From Valencia hispanica (lineage: Eukaryota; Chordata; Actinopteri; Cyprinodontiformes; Valenciidae): a stretch of DNA of 64,000 nucleotides. Where the stretch lies: the NCBI GenBank assembly GCA_963556495.2, contig OY747713.1, forward strand, positions 27,189,461 through 27,253,460, in the 5' to 3' direction. The translations under genes were made by a program, and so were the position numbers. How positions within the stretch are numbered: the first letter of the stretch is position 1; each line of letters opens with the position of its first letter. The notes below the pieces were generated by a model, which was given only the letters and a program-made list of their open reading frames with translations, did no database searches and was not told the DNA's origin. This document shows, piece by piece, positions 21,135 through 32,349 of this stretch.

Positions 21135-21824
21135 ACATGTGCCTGGGAATGTGTTGCAGGTGGCCGCCCAGTAGGTGGGAAAATGCAGGAAGTCTGCTTG
21201 TCTGTGTCCACATGTATCAGACACAGCATGTTTTTCCCTTTCAGAGGTGAGGTATCCTGTATGTGCAAGTGTGTGTGTTGGTGTGTGTGTAAACCCATGT
21301 GTGTGTTTATATGTGAGTGTCAGAGCCACCGATCGCACTGGGCGGCTGACTTCCAGGAACCCCTGCAGCAAAAACAGGCACTGTGTGTTTCCTGCTCTCA
21401 CACACCATTATCACAGGACACACACACGCACACACACACACACACATACATAGATCATTGCCCTATTCTTTTTTTCCCATTGCAGGTTTCCTCAACGCCT
21501 ATCCCTGTGCCTCCGGCTGTCAAGATGTTTCTCTGCGATTGTCATGAGACTTGCTCTTTGGTAGCGAACCAGAGGACACAAATAGGTGACGAGTGACGGC
21601 ATCCTCACAGCTATGTTGCTTTCTCTGACCACATTAAGTTGCACACTTTAAGTGGGCCACATTGTTTCTGTACCAATTTCAACCTCTCATGGGTCCAATT
21701 CAGGAGTGAGATATTTATCACACATCCAATCACTGCATTTCTTCCCATGTTGTGAATCATTTATTTTCCCAGTCTTGTCAGTTTTCCCTCTGATTCCACT
21801 CCTGATTAACTCTGTGATTGTATT
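21131..21824. other. Non-coding sequence with a short (CA)n tract
   Basis: GT-rich then mixed sequence. A (CA)n tract lies at about 21418-21446, interrupted by CG. No coding evidence. Confidence 0.45.
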
Positions 21825-22281
21825 CACTCATCTTGTCACTAATTTTGTCATGCCAACCTCCAACTTCAATGTATTTAATTGGTATTTTTTGTGATTGGCC
21901 AACACAAAGTAGAAGATTATGGTGAAATGAGAGGAAGAGGATACATGACATTCAAACATGTGAGCCCCTCAAACAGACCCTTTCCAAAAAATTAGAATAT
22001 CATGGAAAAGTTTTTTCATTTCCATAATTCCATTTAAAACATTAAACTTCCATAAATTATAGATTCAGGGCCCACAACTTAAACAATTTCAAGTATTTAG
22101 TTGTTTATTTGTACATAATTTGGGCTTCCAGCTCATAAAACCCATGAAAACAGGAATTCAAAAAATTAGAATACTGTGAAGAAATCACCATGTACTTCTC
22201 AGTTTTTGGAGAAAAACGAAAGATATTAGGATCTCATCAAATCAATCAAAACATGATACTTTCAAAACGATATGTCAATCT

Positions 22282-22976
22282 TCAGTACTTGGTAGGGAAT
22301 CCCTTTGCCTTAATCACTGTCTTGATGTGCCGTGGCATTAAGACAATCAGGCTGTGGCATTGCCTGGGAGTTATGGAAGCCCATATTTCCTTGATGCTTG
22401 CTGTCAGCTCTTCTTTGTTTTTGGGTCTGGTGCTGCTCATTTTCCTCTTGATAATACCCCATAGATTCTCGATGGGGTTTAAGTCAGGGGGGTTGGCTGG
22501 CCAGTCAAGCACTGATATGACATGAGCATCAAACCAGGTTTTGGTGCTTCTGGCGGTATGGGCAGGGGCCAGGTCCTGCTGGAAGACGAAATCTTCATCT
22601 CCATACAGATCCTCAGGAGAAGGAATCATGAAGTCCACTAAAACATTCTGGTAGACTGATGCGATGGCCTTGGATTTAGGCTCAGAAGTGGTTTGACCTG
22701 AGGAACCGGACAGTTGTAGCCCATCTCCCAGATGCGTCTGAATGTGGTGAATCTTCTCTGTTTGATAATCTGCTGATGCCCACCGTCAGCTCTTCTGCTG
22801 GTGCATCTTCTCCTGCCACATTTTGTCCTTGCACTAGACTTTCCGTTGATATGCTTGGACACAGCACTCTGTGAACAGTCAGCCTCCTCAGCTATGAACT
22901 TTTGTGGCTTATCCAACCTATGGAGGGTATCAATGATGGTCTTCTGGCCAGTTGTCAAGTCTGCAGTCTTCCCCAT
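22282..22976 (-). pseudogene. Tc1-like transposase, internally deleted
   Basis: This once encoded a cut-and-paste DDE transposase for the surrounding element. The N-terminal segment (22976-22638) starts MGKTADLTTGQ and has a helix-turn-helix region (KFIAEEADCSQSAVSKHI). The C-terminal segment (22638-22282) has VFQQDLAPAHTA with the second catalytic Asp and DLNPIENLWG with the Glu, exactly 34 residues apart (the D34E signature), and ends ...KAKGFPTKY. The middle, including the region that should hold the first catalytic Asp (usually in a 'SDES'-type motif), is missing, and the frame shifts at the junction. The product is shorter than the usual ~340 residues and would be inactive. Confidence 0.88.
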
Positions 22977-23087
22977 ATTGAACCTAACTGAGACAATTGA
23001 ACCAAAGTAAACCTATATTTTGGTCAATTTGATGTGATCCTAATTTCTTTCTTTTTTCTGTAAAAACTGAGAAGTAAATGGTGATTT

Positions 23088-23576
23088 TTTTTTATCCCCA
23101 TTATTTCCCCCCATTATTTATCACCTGTGTTCCTACCTAAATCCAGTCCTGTGCTTGGCTCTCCCTCTGAGAGCCAAGCACTGAAACTCTAGCCTCCTTT
23201 GGGATCGTGGAGTGAGCAGGCCCTTCTTTTCACCCGATGAGGCAGGGTTTCCCCAGGTGGACGTAGCACATGGAAGGATCACGTTATTCCAGCCAGATCC
23301 TCCTCAACCCCTCAGATGCCCCGGCCAGCCAGGAGGAGGCAGTATACAACAGGACTGGTGCATATTTTTGTGAGAGTAGCTCACGTTAGCTACTCAAAGG
23401 AACACGGGGAGAACATGCAAACTCCACACAGAAAGGCCCTTTCGCCAACCCCACCCAGGGTGTGGGTGCCGATGATGCGGAGGAACAAACACCCACAGCG
23501 TCCCCGGCGGTAATCAAACCCGGGACCTTCTAGCTGTGAGGTGAGCTGCGCTACCAGCTGCACCACCGTGCTCCCC
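23088..23576 (-). mobile_element. SINE with tRNA-like head, 15-bp target duplication
   Basis: A 489-bp retroposon in minus orientation. It begins GGGGAGCACGGTGGTGCAGC with a tRNA-like head (box-B-like GGTTTGATTACC), continues with TGTGTGGAGTTTGCATGTTC and GGCTGGAATAACGTGATCC, and ends in an A-rich tail. It is flanked by a perfect 15-bp duplication AGTAAATGGTGATTT (23073-23087 and 23577-23591), so the insertion into the Tc1 arm is intact at both ends. A 13-bp inverted repeat lies in its distal part. A related copy is at 60132-60439. Confidence 0.88.
23151..23181. repeat. Perfect 13-bp hairpin in the SINE tail region
   Basis: GTGCTTGGCTCTC (23151-23163) and GAGAGCCAAGCAC (23169-23181) form a perfect stem around a 5-nt loop. 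Confidence 0.9.
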
Positions 23577-24164
23577 AGTAAATGGTGATTTCTTCACAGT
23601 ATTCTAATTTTTTGAATTCCTGTTTTCATGGGTTTTATGAGCTGGAAGCCCAAATTATGTACAAATAAACAAATAAATACTTTAAATTGTTTAAGTTGTG
23701 GGCCCTGAATCTATAATCTATGGAAGTTTAACGCTTTGAATGGAATTATGGAAATAAAGAAACTGTTCCATGATATTCTAATTATTTGGAAAGGGTCTGT
23801 CTATGATGACCTCTAAACAAAATCCAGTGCCACCAACTGCCTTCAAATCTGCATTCTACAAATCTGTCCTCAATGGAAGAGTGACAAGATTGTTTATATG
23901 TCGAAAAAAAGGCAAAAGACTTATATTTTGCATACAAGGGAGTGCAGCAACGTGTAGGAAGATGAGACCAAACATCCTGAACACACCTTTCTTGGTGATG
24001 AAACATGGTGATGGCAGCACTGGAAGAAAACACGTTAGAAACTGGAGAAAACTAAAGAATAGTTTGGAGGTTCACCCTCCAACAGGAAAATGGTGCTAAA
24101 CATTTATATGAGTTACATCACAATGTTTCAGATCAAGTGTTAAAATGGTTTAAACCAAAATTTA

Positions 24165-24752
24165 AAGGTGCAATACGTAATAATTTTACAGTGAAATAAT
24201 CACACAACAGTCTAATGTCTCAATTATGTTGAAAGGAAGGTTACATTGAAACAGATTTCCTTCTCAGCTGGCTGGGTGGTTGCAAGTTTTTTTTTTTTTT
24301 ATCATTTTAAAAAGGCTTCAGAGGGACGTAGTCATTGTTTACAATCTGTCCCGCGTCTATACGTCCTGGTTCCAAAACCAATCGCATGTGACCCTGCAAG
24401 GTTGTCAAGTCTTCAACACAAACACTGCGTTAGCATTTGTAATTAGACACAGACAGGGCTAGAGGCTAGCAATAGTAGCAGTAAGTTAGAAAAAAAAATA
24501 GTCGGCTCTAAAACTTTCTCAAGCTGCTTTTTTCAATTACCAATAACTTGATATTGCAGTGAAATGTATTTATCTACTTATCAACTTATTGTGTATGACT
24601 TGTCTTCGCTCATCATCTTGACTGATCTGTAACTGCGAACACGCCATGAAACTCACCAAGGGGAGTGGGTGAGAGTGGAATCTTTTGTTTTTCTAGATGG
24701 ACTGCAGTACCCAAATTTGACGACAAGATGTTATTCTTACATATTGCACCTT
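24165..24752. mobile_element. 588-bp MITE with TA target duplication
   Basis: The left end is AAGGTGCAATACGTAA. The right end, reverse-complemented, is AAGGTGCAATATGTAAGAAT. It is flanked by TA on both sides (24163-24164 and 24753-24754). There is no transposase. It is inserted in the old Tc1 relic, whose sequence resumes just after it. Confidence 0.8.
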
Positions 24753-25093
24753 TACCTGAAAAATTTGGCAGATCTATGCTCACAGACACTCTCTGTAAGA
24801 TCTGACTAAGCTAGAACTTTCCTAAAATGAAGAATGCAGTTTCTAGAAATGCAAAGCTGGTAGAAATATACCCCAAAATGTAACTACAGTAAAACTATTA
24901 AATTATAGGGATAAATGTATACACATGGGAAAAACTTTAAATTCATGTCTCATTTTCCTTCTCTTTCACAATTATGCATTACTCTGTTAGTCACAAAAAA
25001 AACCAACACCATAAAATGTGTTGTTGTAATGCAGCTGATTGTGAAAAATCTAACGGCGGAATGATGATGATAATACTTTTGCAAGGCACTGTA

Positions 25094-26189
25094 GCAGACT
25101 GCATTTGTTCGGAGTTGACAAAAGGAGCCAGACATGAACATGTAAGTACAGGTCGAGATTCAAGACTACATCGATCAATGCTGCTTTGTAATGTAACCTA
25201 CAAGCTAAGGTCTTTAAAACGATGAAACGAGAAAGGAGAAGGATGAAATGGAAAGAAATGCACCGTGACACAATTGCAAACAATTACCATTAATGGCATC
25301 ATCTATTCCCCGCAGAGATTCCGCTGAGGGAACACTGTGCTCCACATCAGTGGTGAACTGAAAAGTCTTTTTTTTCATACTGTACACATTAGGAAAAAAA
25401 AATCTACCTTATGTTGCTTTATAATCCAGAGAACTTTGTTTAGAATGGAATTAACTTTTTAAGATGATCCTATCTTTTAGTAAAGAGAACAACATATGTA
25501 CAACTGAAATGAGAACAATAAAATGTTCGATGACATGTTGTGAACAGACAGCCGTGCATGACTTGTTCAGCCATGCAATTCAAGAGGACCAGTTGTCATC
25601 ACTGAGTTGTAAACGTAGCTTCTTCTCTGCACATTCACTGGCTCTGCGGGCAAGATGACTTCCAGATGGTCTGGAGAAAGTGTTTGCCTTGGGTTACAGT
25701 GGGCCAGCCTGCCTGGGCCTTTTTTGCAGCACAAGACAGGATGTGTGTGTGTAAAATGCAGACATGCATCATGGAGTCCAACCTTTTTTTTTTTACTCCA
25801 CACACTCATACATAGCAGTGAACCCAGGCATTTGGCTAGTGTGGTCTGGTCTACAACACCAGTGCTATGTGTGCAAGTAGCCTCCTCCTGAGAAGGATCC
25901 AAGGATCACTAGAAATTCATATGAGTGTAAAAGACCAAAAACAGCACTTCTGAATGACGTCTGGAATGAAATACAGCTTTGTTTTCACTGTACTATATAT
26001 TCCTATTCTATTAAGCTTAAAAATAGATGTTGTTCAGTTTACGTTTTTTTTTTTAGATAACACACAAAACAATTTGATTAACCAGAGTTTTCTTGATTTA
26101 GCACTGAAATGCAATAAAGGGAATATAATTCCATATTAGTCATTTTAAATTATTGTCTAAATAAACGGATGCACCATGCAATTTGAACA
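25094..26189. other. Unassigned non-coding sequence
   Basis: No gene seen. Mixed AT-rich sequence between two Tc1 relics. Confidence 0.4.
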
Positions 26190-26908
26190 TTTTTTTAGAA
26201 AAGCAGCCAAGAGGTCCATGGAAACTCTGGAGGAGCAGGAGAGATTCACAACTCTTGTAGGGGAGCTAGTAGTCATGCTTTCGACATATCTGTCCTGTAG
26301 GGAAGACTGGCAAGAAGAAAAGCCGTTGTTGAAATAACGTGCAAAATGTTAGAAAAAAAACTAACACTGGCAATCGTTCTAAAGATACCATCCCACAAAG
26401 GGAAGTATAATGAAGGCAGCATCATGCTGTATGGGAAGATTTTTTCCAGCTTAGACAGAGAAGCTAGTCATTTAAATGCAGCACAATCCTTTGAAGAAAA
26501 CCAGTTAAAAGCCACAAAAACATCAGACTGGAATGGTTCAGGTCATATACAGTATTTATGTGTTTGAATGGGACAGTAAAAATCCAGATCTAAAGCCCAT
26601 TGAGAATCAGTGGTGTTAAAAAGGATTTTGCAGTAACTACCCATCCAATCTGAGTGACATTGAGCCGTTTTGCGTAGAAGAATGGGAAACAATTTCAGTT
26701 TCTATATGTGCAAGCTGGTAGAGACATATGTGGCAGTGAAAGTTGGTTTTTCAAACCAGTGTTTTTCAAGGCACACTGTCCTCCATGTTTTGGATGGTTC
26801 CTGCTTAAAAACCCTAATAAAAATAAAATCCCAAATAAAAATGCAGAGAATTTGTGGTTTTAATGGTAAAAAAAGAGGTACGGACATTTTCCCAAGGCAC
26901 TTTCTTTC
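26190..26908 (+). mobile_element. Tc1-family relic (transposase and right end)
   Basis: Plus-strand decayed transposase. Landmarks are AGAAAAGCAGCCAAGAGGTC, GACTGGCAAGAAGAAAAGCC, GGCAGCATCATGCTGTATGG, AAGCCCATTGAGAATCAGTG and TGTGCAAGCTGGTAGAGACA, then terminal sequence with CCCAAGGCAC at 26891-26900. The 5' end is missing. Many indels leave no usable frame. Confidence 0.75.
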
Positions 26909-27180
26909 AGACAATGTTGTAACTGTAATTACACATAGGTTAGGTCATCAGTAGTTGGCTACATTTATGGAGCAGGCATGTAAATAGCTCAATGGTTTTA
27001 AAAATAGATTGAAAAATTGTGTATGGGGTCCATAACTACCATTTGACACACTTCCTTGAATCGACAAAAGGTCTCAGGGCTTCAAGTAGTCCACATGAGA
27101 AACACCTTGACTCGCTCTGACCCTGCTTTTTTTTCCAACCTGTTTTAGGACACACAGAAGCAGGCTGCTGGCCTCTCTCA
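26909..27180. other. Short spacer before the promoter region
   Basis: Non-coding, with rising GC content toward 27.18 kb. Confidence 0.4.
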
Positions 27181-27212
27181 TCCTCCTCCTCCTCCTCCTC
27201 CTCCTCCTCCTC
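27181..27212 (+). repeat. (TCC)n microsatellite in promoter
   Basis: About 10.7 perfect TCC units, directly upstream of the GC box. Pyrimidine tracts of this kind are common in promoters and can be S1-sensitive. Confidence 0.95.
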
Positions 27213-27214
27213 AG

Positions 27215-27420
27215 CAGCTCTTCAGCCCCGCCCCTCGCCACCTGGCTCTGCTGCGCACCGCCGACTGGAGGCAGAGCGCCGCTACTCTTCTTCTCCACGC
27301 TGAGGGAGGGAGACGCAGAATACATCAAAACCCGAGCGCTGAGACCGACGGTTTATTTCTCAACCTTAAAACAACTATTTTTTGGGGTTGGAACTCTGAA
27401 GCAGACGCTTATGGGAATTT
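27215..27420 (+). promoter_or_regulatory. Probable plus-strand promoter with GC box
   Basis: A CpG-enriched stretch follows the (TCC)n tract. GCCCCGCCCC (27225-27234) is a classic Sp1/KLF GC box. No TATA box is obvious, in keeping with a CpG-type promoter. The transcription start is not resolved; the long GC-richer 5' UTR-like stretch and exon donor downstream set the direction. Confidence 0.55.
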
Positions 27421-27422
27421 GA
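27411..27422 (+). other. Three-codon upstream ORF (M-G-I-stop)
   Basis: ATG GGA ATT TGA lies in the presumed 5' UTR, 336 bp before the end of the uORF reaches the main ATG at 27758. Such minimal uORFs can lower translation of the main frame; here that is only inference. Confidence 0.3.
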
Positions 27423-27757
27423 AAGAAAGTGGGAAGAAAAGAAAAACACAGAAAGAAAGCAGACGGCTGTCTTCAGCATCTTCCCTTCGCACACCTCCTC
27501 CTCACCTCTCCAGAAGACTCCCTCCCCGAATATCTCTTCAGTGGTCGTTTTTAACGCTCTTATTCGTGAGAAGCGCCTTCTGTTTTCTGTTTGTTTTTGG
27601 TGGGAGTTTCAACTCCGTTTTTGAGCCGCTGGAAGGAATCTGAAGAGGAGCCCGAGACCTGGCCGGACGTTGTAGTTTTCGTCTTCCCGACACAGGCGGT
27701 GGATCACCGCGTGAAAAGGACTGGAAATTATTAATCCCGCACACACCGCCGTACCGC

Positions 27758-27785
27758 ATGGTGGGAATTTCTGCCTCCTTTCATT
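27758..27785 (+). CDS. Probable first coding exon of a large, unidentified gene
   Basis: ATG at 27758 opens 28 coding bases (M-V-G-I-S-A-S-F-H plus one base), ending at a strong donor GTGAGT at 27786. The exon is preceded by several hundred bases of CpG-bearing 5' UTR-like sequence and a GC-box promoter. The ATG has G at +4 but C at -3, so the start context is moderate. The intron would be phase 1. No further exon can be seen in the next 36 kb, so intron 1 would exceed the window, as in many large vertebrate neuronal or adhesion genes, but nine residues are not enough to name it. Alternatively, the exon could be entirely untranslated and the ATG incidental. Confidence 0.45.
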
Positions 27786-27959
27786 GTGAGTGAGCGCTCT
27801 TTTTTTTATTATGACAGTGGCAAATTACTGAAAAATAAACACAAAGTATGCAGGTAGTGTTTAATCTTGACTCATTGGTTTTGTTCAGCGACCTTTTGAG
27901 CGTATTTTCTTGGCGTTTCCTGATAACATCAATTCTTTAGAATGAAAAACAAACTGATG

Positions 27960-28150
27960 TTTTATTTTATGGTTTACTTGGTGCTCATGCGAAAACAAAT
28001 AGTTTCTGGCCACATAATACATTTTATTATGACTTTTGAAAATTGAGATTATTGTGGCCGGAAGGCTGCACCCAATAGGCATAACTCCTATAATGGAGAT
28101 AATTAGATTTCCATAAATTAAAGATTGTTTAAATTGTGTCATTTGTTCTT
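27960..28150. promoter_or_regulatory. Candidate conserved non-coding element
   Basis: Complex, non-repetitive sequence in the first intron, with homeodomain-like GATAATTAGATT (about 28099) and GAGATTATTGTGGCCGG (CATTGT/ACAAT-like cores). This wording is typical of developmental enhancers. There is no measure of conservation here. Confidence 0.3.
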
Positions 28151-30299
28151 CTGAGCAGGCATGTCTGTGTTTGTTGGCAGCAAGCTTTTTAGGTATTCGA
28201 TTTTAGCTTTATAATTGTTATTCTAATGTATCTCCGAAAATAAAGGTTTGTTTGTTTTTTTATCATAATTTTGGATTTATTTCAAATAATTTTATTTTAG
28301 CGGATATTTTGTTTAGAAAACTAATTAAATATTCTGCTATGTGCTTTATGATTAAAAGGTGCCAACACATTTTTCTCCCTATCTCTCCTTGGAGCGCATC
28401 TTCTCCAATATGCCGTTTGAACTTTTCTATCATCACCCTTATCATCAAAAAAGAGCGGAAAGGGCTGCTTCTATTTCTTTTCTCCTCTTTCTCACCCTCT
28501 CTTTCCACTTCTTTTACGGAGTGGTGTAGTCTGGAAATTAAAGACTGCGCTGTATATTTTTCCTCCAGTGGGAATCTTTTTTGCTCCGGCTGGGAAAAGC
28601 GCAGACATGCGGCTTTACAGGGCGTGAGGCGGCTCTGGCTCAACTGAGATTAGAGAGAGAGGAAAATATATGCTGGAGAACCACACAGCTGGGGATGTTT
28701 TTCTTTTCAAAACATGCGATAAAAAAGTATCCAGTCAAGCTTTTAACTCATCTTAATTATTCAATAGAGTTACAGATATTTTTGAGCAATTTCTTGGAAT
28801 AATACATAATTAGTCATCTGTTTATCAAAGTGTTATTCTGCTATTATTAGGCCTATTATGTTTAGCTAATCAATCTATAATTTTGGGCTAAATGCGCCAA
28901 TACATATTTATTATTTAGAATCATACCTTTTTATGACAAAGAGTTCCCCACACACTGGAAATTTGATTTGCCCATTTTCCACATCTGGATAAATTAAGAA
29001 AAGGAAAATGTCTTGTGGAGAAATATGTGTACGTCTACACAAAACACAAAGAGAATGAGGCAGTGAATGAAAGGTAAACAGAGCTGGTGATGATGGGGAG
29101 AGTAAATGAGAAGTGCTGTGATTGCACGTGTGAAAGCGAGTGTGTTTCCACCCAGAAACAGGCTTGCTTTAAAGCCACGCTGCTCTGTGGTCCAGCCTCT
29201 GCAGCATCTTCCAGGGGCCATCTGCCCAGCCACCAGCCTGCCTCACACCTGTTCTCCCTCCTTTTTCCTCCCTCCTCCTCTTCCAACTCTGAGGCTACAG
29301 GGTCAAACGCATCAGACCACTGCTCACACACATGGACAGCCTTGCAAAAAAAAAAAAAAGAACGGTGGAAGCCATTTTATTCTCGCCTTCGCACACTCAA
29401 AGGAAAACACAAACCGTGGCTGGCAGTTCGAGGAAGCGATGCTGAAAAAGACTGTGCCATTGCCTGCACTCTCACTCAATCTGCTGTGCAGATGGCACCC
29501 CAAGCCCCCCCCACTCCCACCTTGCTTTGATTATTCACTTTCCCTCCCCCTTGCCTTATTTGTTTGGTGCTTTCTGATGTTAACCACAGCTAATAGATTT
29601 CTAGTGGTTTACGCTAAGTCCAAACAAAGCTTTCAGATCACAGCAACAAACAATGAATTACTATTATTTCAAAATGAAAAAAACACACACGCACACACAC
29701 ACACATTTTCCCTCCAGCAAAGTCGCATTGAAGCTCCAGCACTGTGATGTAATTACAAAGCGCTTCTTTTAAGTGTGACACACAGACGTTTGGATGCGGT
29801 CCAGGTTTGCTGCATGGTGAATAAGGGATGTTGACTCAGTCGATCCTGAAGCCTGGGAGCTTTTCTCCATCAGCTGGGATTGCATCACATCTTCTTCTGC
29901 TTGTGTGATCATCTTTTGTTTTAGGATTTGGTTTTAGATTCTAGCATGCAGAAACACAAATTCCTTCGTTTGCAGATATGCTTGTAATTTCAAGAGCAAA
30001 TCTTTGTTTTTAACTCCAGGTGGTTGTTTGGATAAAGCATCATTCTTTTTGTCATCTGTATGCCAGTCTGGCAGGTTAGCGGCAGCATATCTCAGCAAAG
30101 ATTGTAATAGCATTAAAGCATGTCAAGCCGAAGAAGCACTGAAGATGTTAGTTGTAGGGGTGCCGTTGGAGGGCCAAATGTCAGCTGCTAAACCCGATAC
30201 TAAAACCACTGTTCTCTGCACTCCTTCGAGATGTATAGATCTATTCTTATTATTCAGAGCCGTCTGTTACCAAGTCCCAGAGTGAATTATAGATGTAAT

Positions 30300-30444
30300 A
30301 ACAGCGCGCGCTTCCATACACAGCCTTTCCCATTGTGGATCAATAAACCCATTGATGGTAATCAGTGAGAGGGCATTTCTCCTTTCTGCTTATTGAATTT
30401 CATCACCCATGAACAAGCAGCAGTGGTATAAAAAGGAGTTCCAG
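30300..30444 (+). promoter_or_regulatory. Candidate CNE or alternative exon
   Basis: From an acceptor-like CCATACACAG (ends about 30322) the sequence runs unbroken to GGAGTTCCAG and a donor-like GTAAGC at 30445. It includes ATGAACAAGCAG at about 30409 and TATAAAAAGG at 30427. The middle has CATTGTGGATCAATAAA (SOX-like core). It could be an alternative exon with M-N-K-Q-Q-W-Y-K-K-E-F-Q, or simply an enhancer that happens to precede the GT repeat. Confidence 0.25.
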
Positions 30445-30447
30445 GTA

Positions 30448-30450
<3 letters not shown>

Positions 30451-30485
<35 letters not shown>

Positions 30486-30495
30486 TGTGTGTGTG
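30451..30495 (+). repeat. (GT)n microsatellite
   Basis: 45 bp of GT with one A interruption at 30479. Confidence 0.95.
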
Positions 30496-32349
30496 CTTGT
30501 GAAACCAGTATCTGTGAAGTTTGTGAGAGCGCGTTTCCATCTTTGTTTTATTGTAACTGTAAGTTGGCCTTTTACGGTGTCTTATTTGCTGTCAGTGTCA
30601 ACAGCGAACACTTCTAGCTGATTTTACTGGTCTCGTTCGGGTTTTTACTACAGGTTATACAGGCTTTACAGGGCAAATGAAGAAGAGGTCTGATGGGGCA
30701 GAGACAGAAAATATTAGAAAACTATATTTCCTCATCCGTTTTTCTGCCGATTTTTTTTCTGATTTTAGCTTAATCCACTTTCTCTTTAACAGTTAAAATA
30801 TAAGTTATAACAAGACCACAAAAATATTTCTTTCAAGCCTTTCTGGCATGAAAGGTCATTAATTATTTATGTCAGGAGCAGTGGTAACATTACATTGTGT
30901 GTTAGAGAGGATTTGTTGAAAAACAGGTTTTAACTTTTTTTAAAACAAGAGAAAAAATTACTTTAGTGTTGTCTTTAGACTCTTATGTTAACATTTAATG
31001 GAGTTAGCATAACAATAACCAAAGCCGATTACTAAAACAGCAATGTCCATGTATTTTTCCTAAAGAATGTAGATCCTAAATTTGAGAGTTCCAAAATGCT
31101 GTTAACCTTTCCAAATCCACCATGTCCCATAACAGATAGAAGTTGAAATGTTAAAAGAGAAAAACTATGCTCTGATACTGTTTTAGCCTTCCAGTTATTA
31201 AGTGAATGTCTTGCTGTGACAGAGTTGGGAGTTGTAGTTTTTCTAGAAAGAGCTGGTTCAAGACTACGTAATGTCCAAATTAAAATTGGATTTGTGGGGG
31301 ACTTCCTATTGTTAATCCCCACAGCTCAACTAGCTTGTTTATCAACATTTATGGATTATAACTAACTTTACCATTATTGTTGTTTACAACCTAAAGTAAA
31401 ATAATTCATGCAAAAACCAAATCTTTGTTTCTTGACTAACATTGAATTCATATGATTTATATGTTAAAAGTGTGCATGTTTTAAGTTTTACCAGAAATTC
31501 AGTTTTGACTTCTAGAGCTTAGAAGTTTATACTATCTAAGTAGATATTTTAAGTTATCTAACAAAATGTACTTTACTCTCCATAAAATTCTTTTAAATAC
31601 ATAATCCACAGTAGTTTGGGTAAAGTCAATACATTATCCTGATGTTTACTTAGCCTAGTAGTTTGTCTTCACTTCTACAGTTTACATAATTGAAGAGTGT
31701 AGAAAAATAGAGCGTAAAAACAGCTAACTTACTTCTTAAAGCATTAACTTGTTCACCAACAAAGTATGTTACTTTTTGCCAGAACTGAGTCAAACATACT
31801 GTCTTAAATATCCGACGTCACAGGTTTTCTTGAAAAGCCTAGATGATAAAACTGAGAAACTTTCCTGAAATATGTCAATTTCCATATATTTTAAGTTTTG
31901 CTCTCTCACTTTCTTGCAACCTGAAAGAATGCAAACATACCTCAATATATCGTAGAAAATGCTGTTCCCCTTTAAGTTCATGTCTGTGCTTCCTAAGAAT
32001 GCCTAACTTTGAAACTCAGTCTGATGTATCATAAGTATAAATTTTATTTTACATTTCTATCTAACTTGTGTGGCAATAATGCTCTTGAGAGCACCACTGT
32101 TGGTTTGGAGGCCCTAAAGCAGCTGCTTAGCTTGCGGACAACTTTGGCTTGCAGTCTTTCTTTCAGTCTTTAGCTCCACTGCTACCTGTATCTACATCAC
32201 TCAGGGCTAAATACACTCTCCTTGATGTGTGCAGGAGCATATAAACGTGCATGTTGTCTCACATTTACTCCTAAGTCAGTCCACTGTATATAGACCGGAA
32301 CTGAGGCGCTAATTAACTTTATTTTTTCAAGCAGACCCCCCCACAAACA

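Larger units (their letters stand above)
21972..23801 (-). mobile_element. Tc1-like transposon with long TIRs, split by a SINE
   Basis: The ends share CAGACCCTTTCC then AATTAGAATATCATGG in inverted orientation. The TIRs are long (over 200 bp). The left arm runs from 21974 to about 22245. The right arm is about 23020-23799 once the inserted SINE is removed; both arms share AGGAATTCAAAAAATTAGAA and CTTCCAGCTCATAAAACCCA. TA follows the right end (23802-23803); the left TA has mutated. A broken transposase gene lies between the arms on the minus strand. The element sits inside an older Tc1 relic. Confidence 0.88.
21825..25093 (+). mobile_element. Old Tc1-family relic hosting nested insertions
   Basis: Plus-strand relic of the eight-locus Tc1 family in three separated pieces. 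The left end is about 21825-21971 (AACTTCAATGTATTTAATTG, GGCCAACACAAAGTAG). The middle is 23804-24164 (CTACAAATCTGTCCTCAATG, GATGAAACATGGTGATGG, GGAGGTTCACCCTCCAACAG). The right end is 24753-25093 (AAATGCAAAGCTGGTAGAAA, then the terminal TTTGCAAGGCACTGTA). The pieces are pushed apart by a younger Tc1 element (21972-23801) and a MITE (24165-24752). The transposase is destroyed. Confidence 0.75.

Noticed and set aside
20936..21596. Long open frames up to about 210 codons across the GT repeat
   Set aside because: Openness is produced by the stop-free GT/CA repeat; flanking parts have no homology, splice or codon support.
27419..27643. 75-codon frame in the 5' UTR
   Set aside because: It starts with TTG rather than ATG and is basic/low-complexity; the exon structure points to the ATG at 27758.
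29106..29747. 213-codon plus-strand frame
   Set aside because: It opens with no usable ATG context, runs through a poly(A) tract and proline/serine-rich compositional sequence, and has no recognisable domain.
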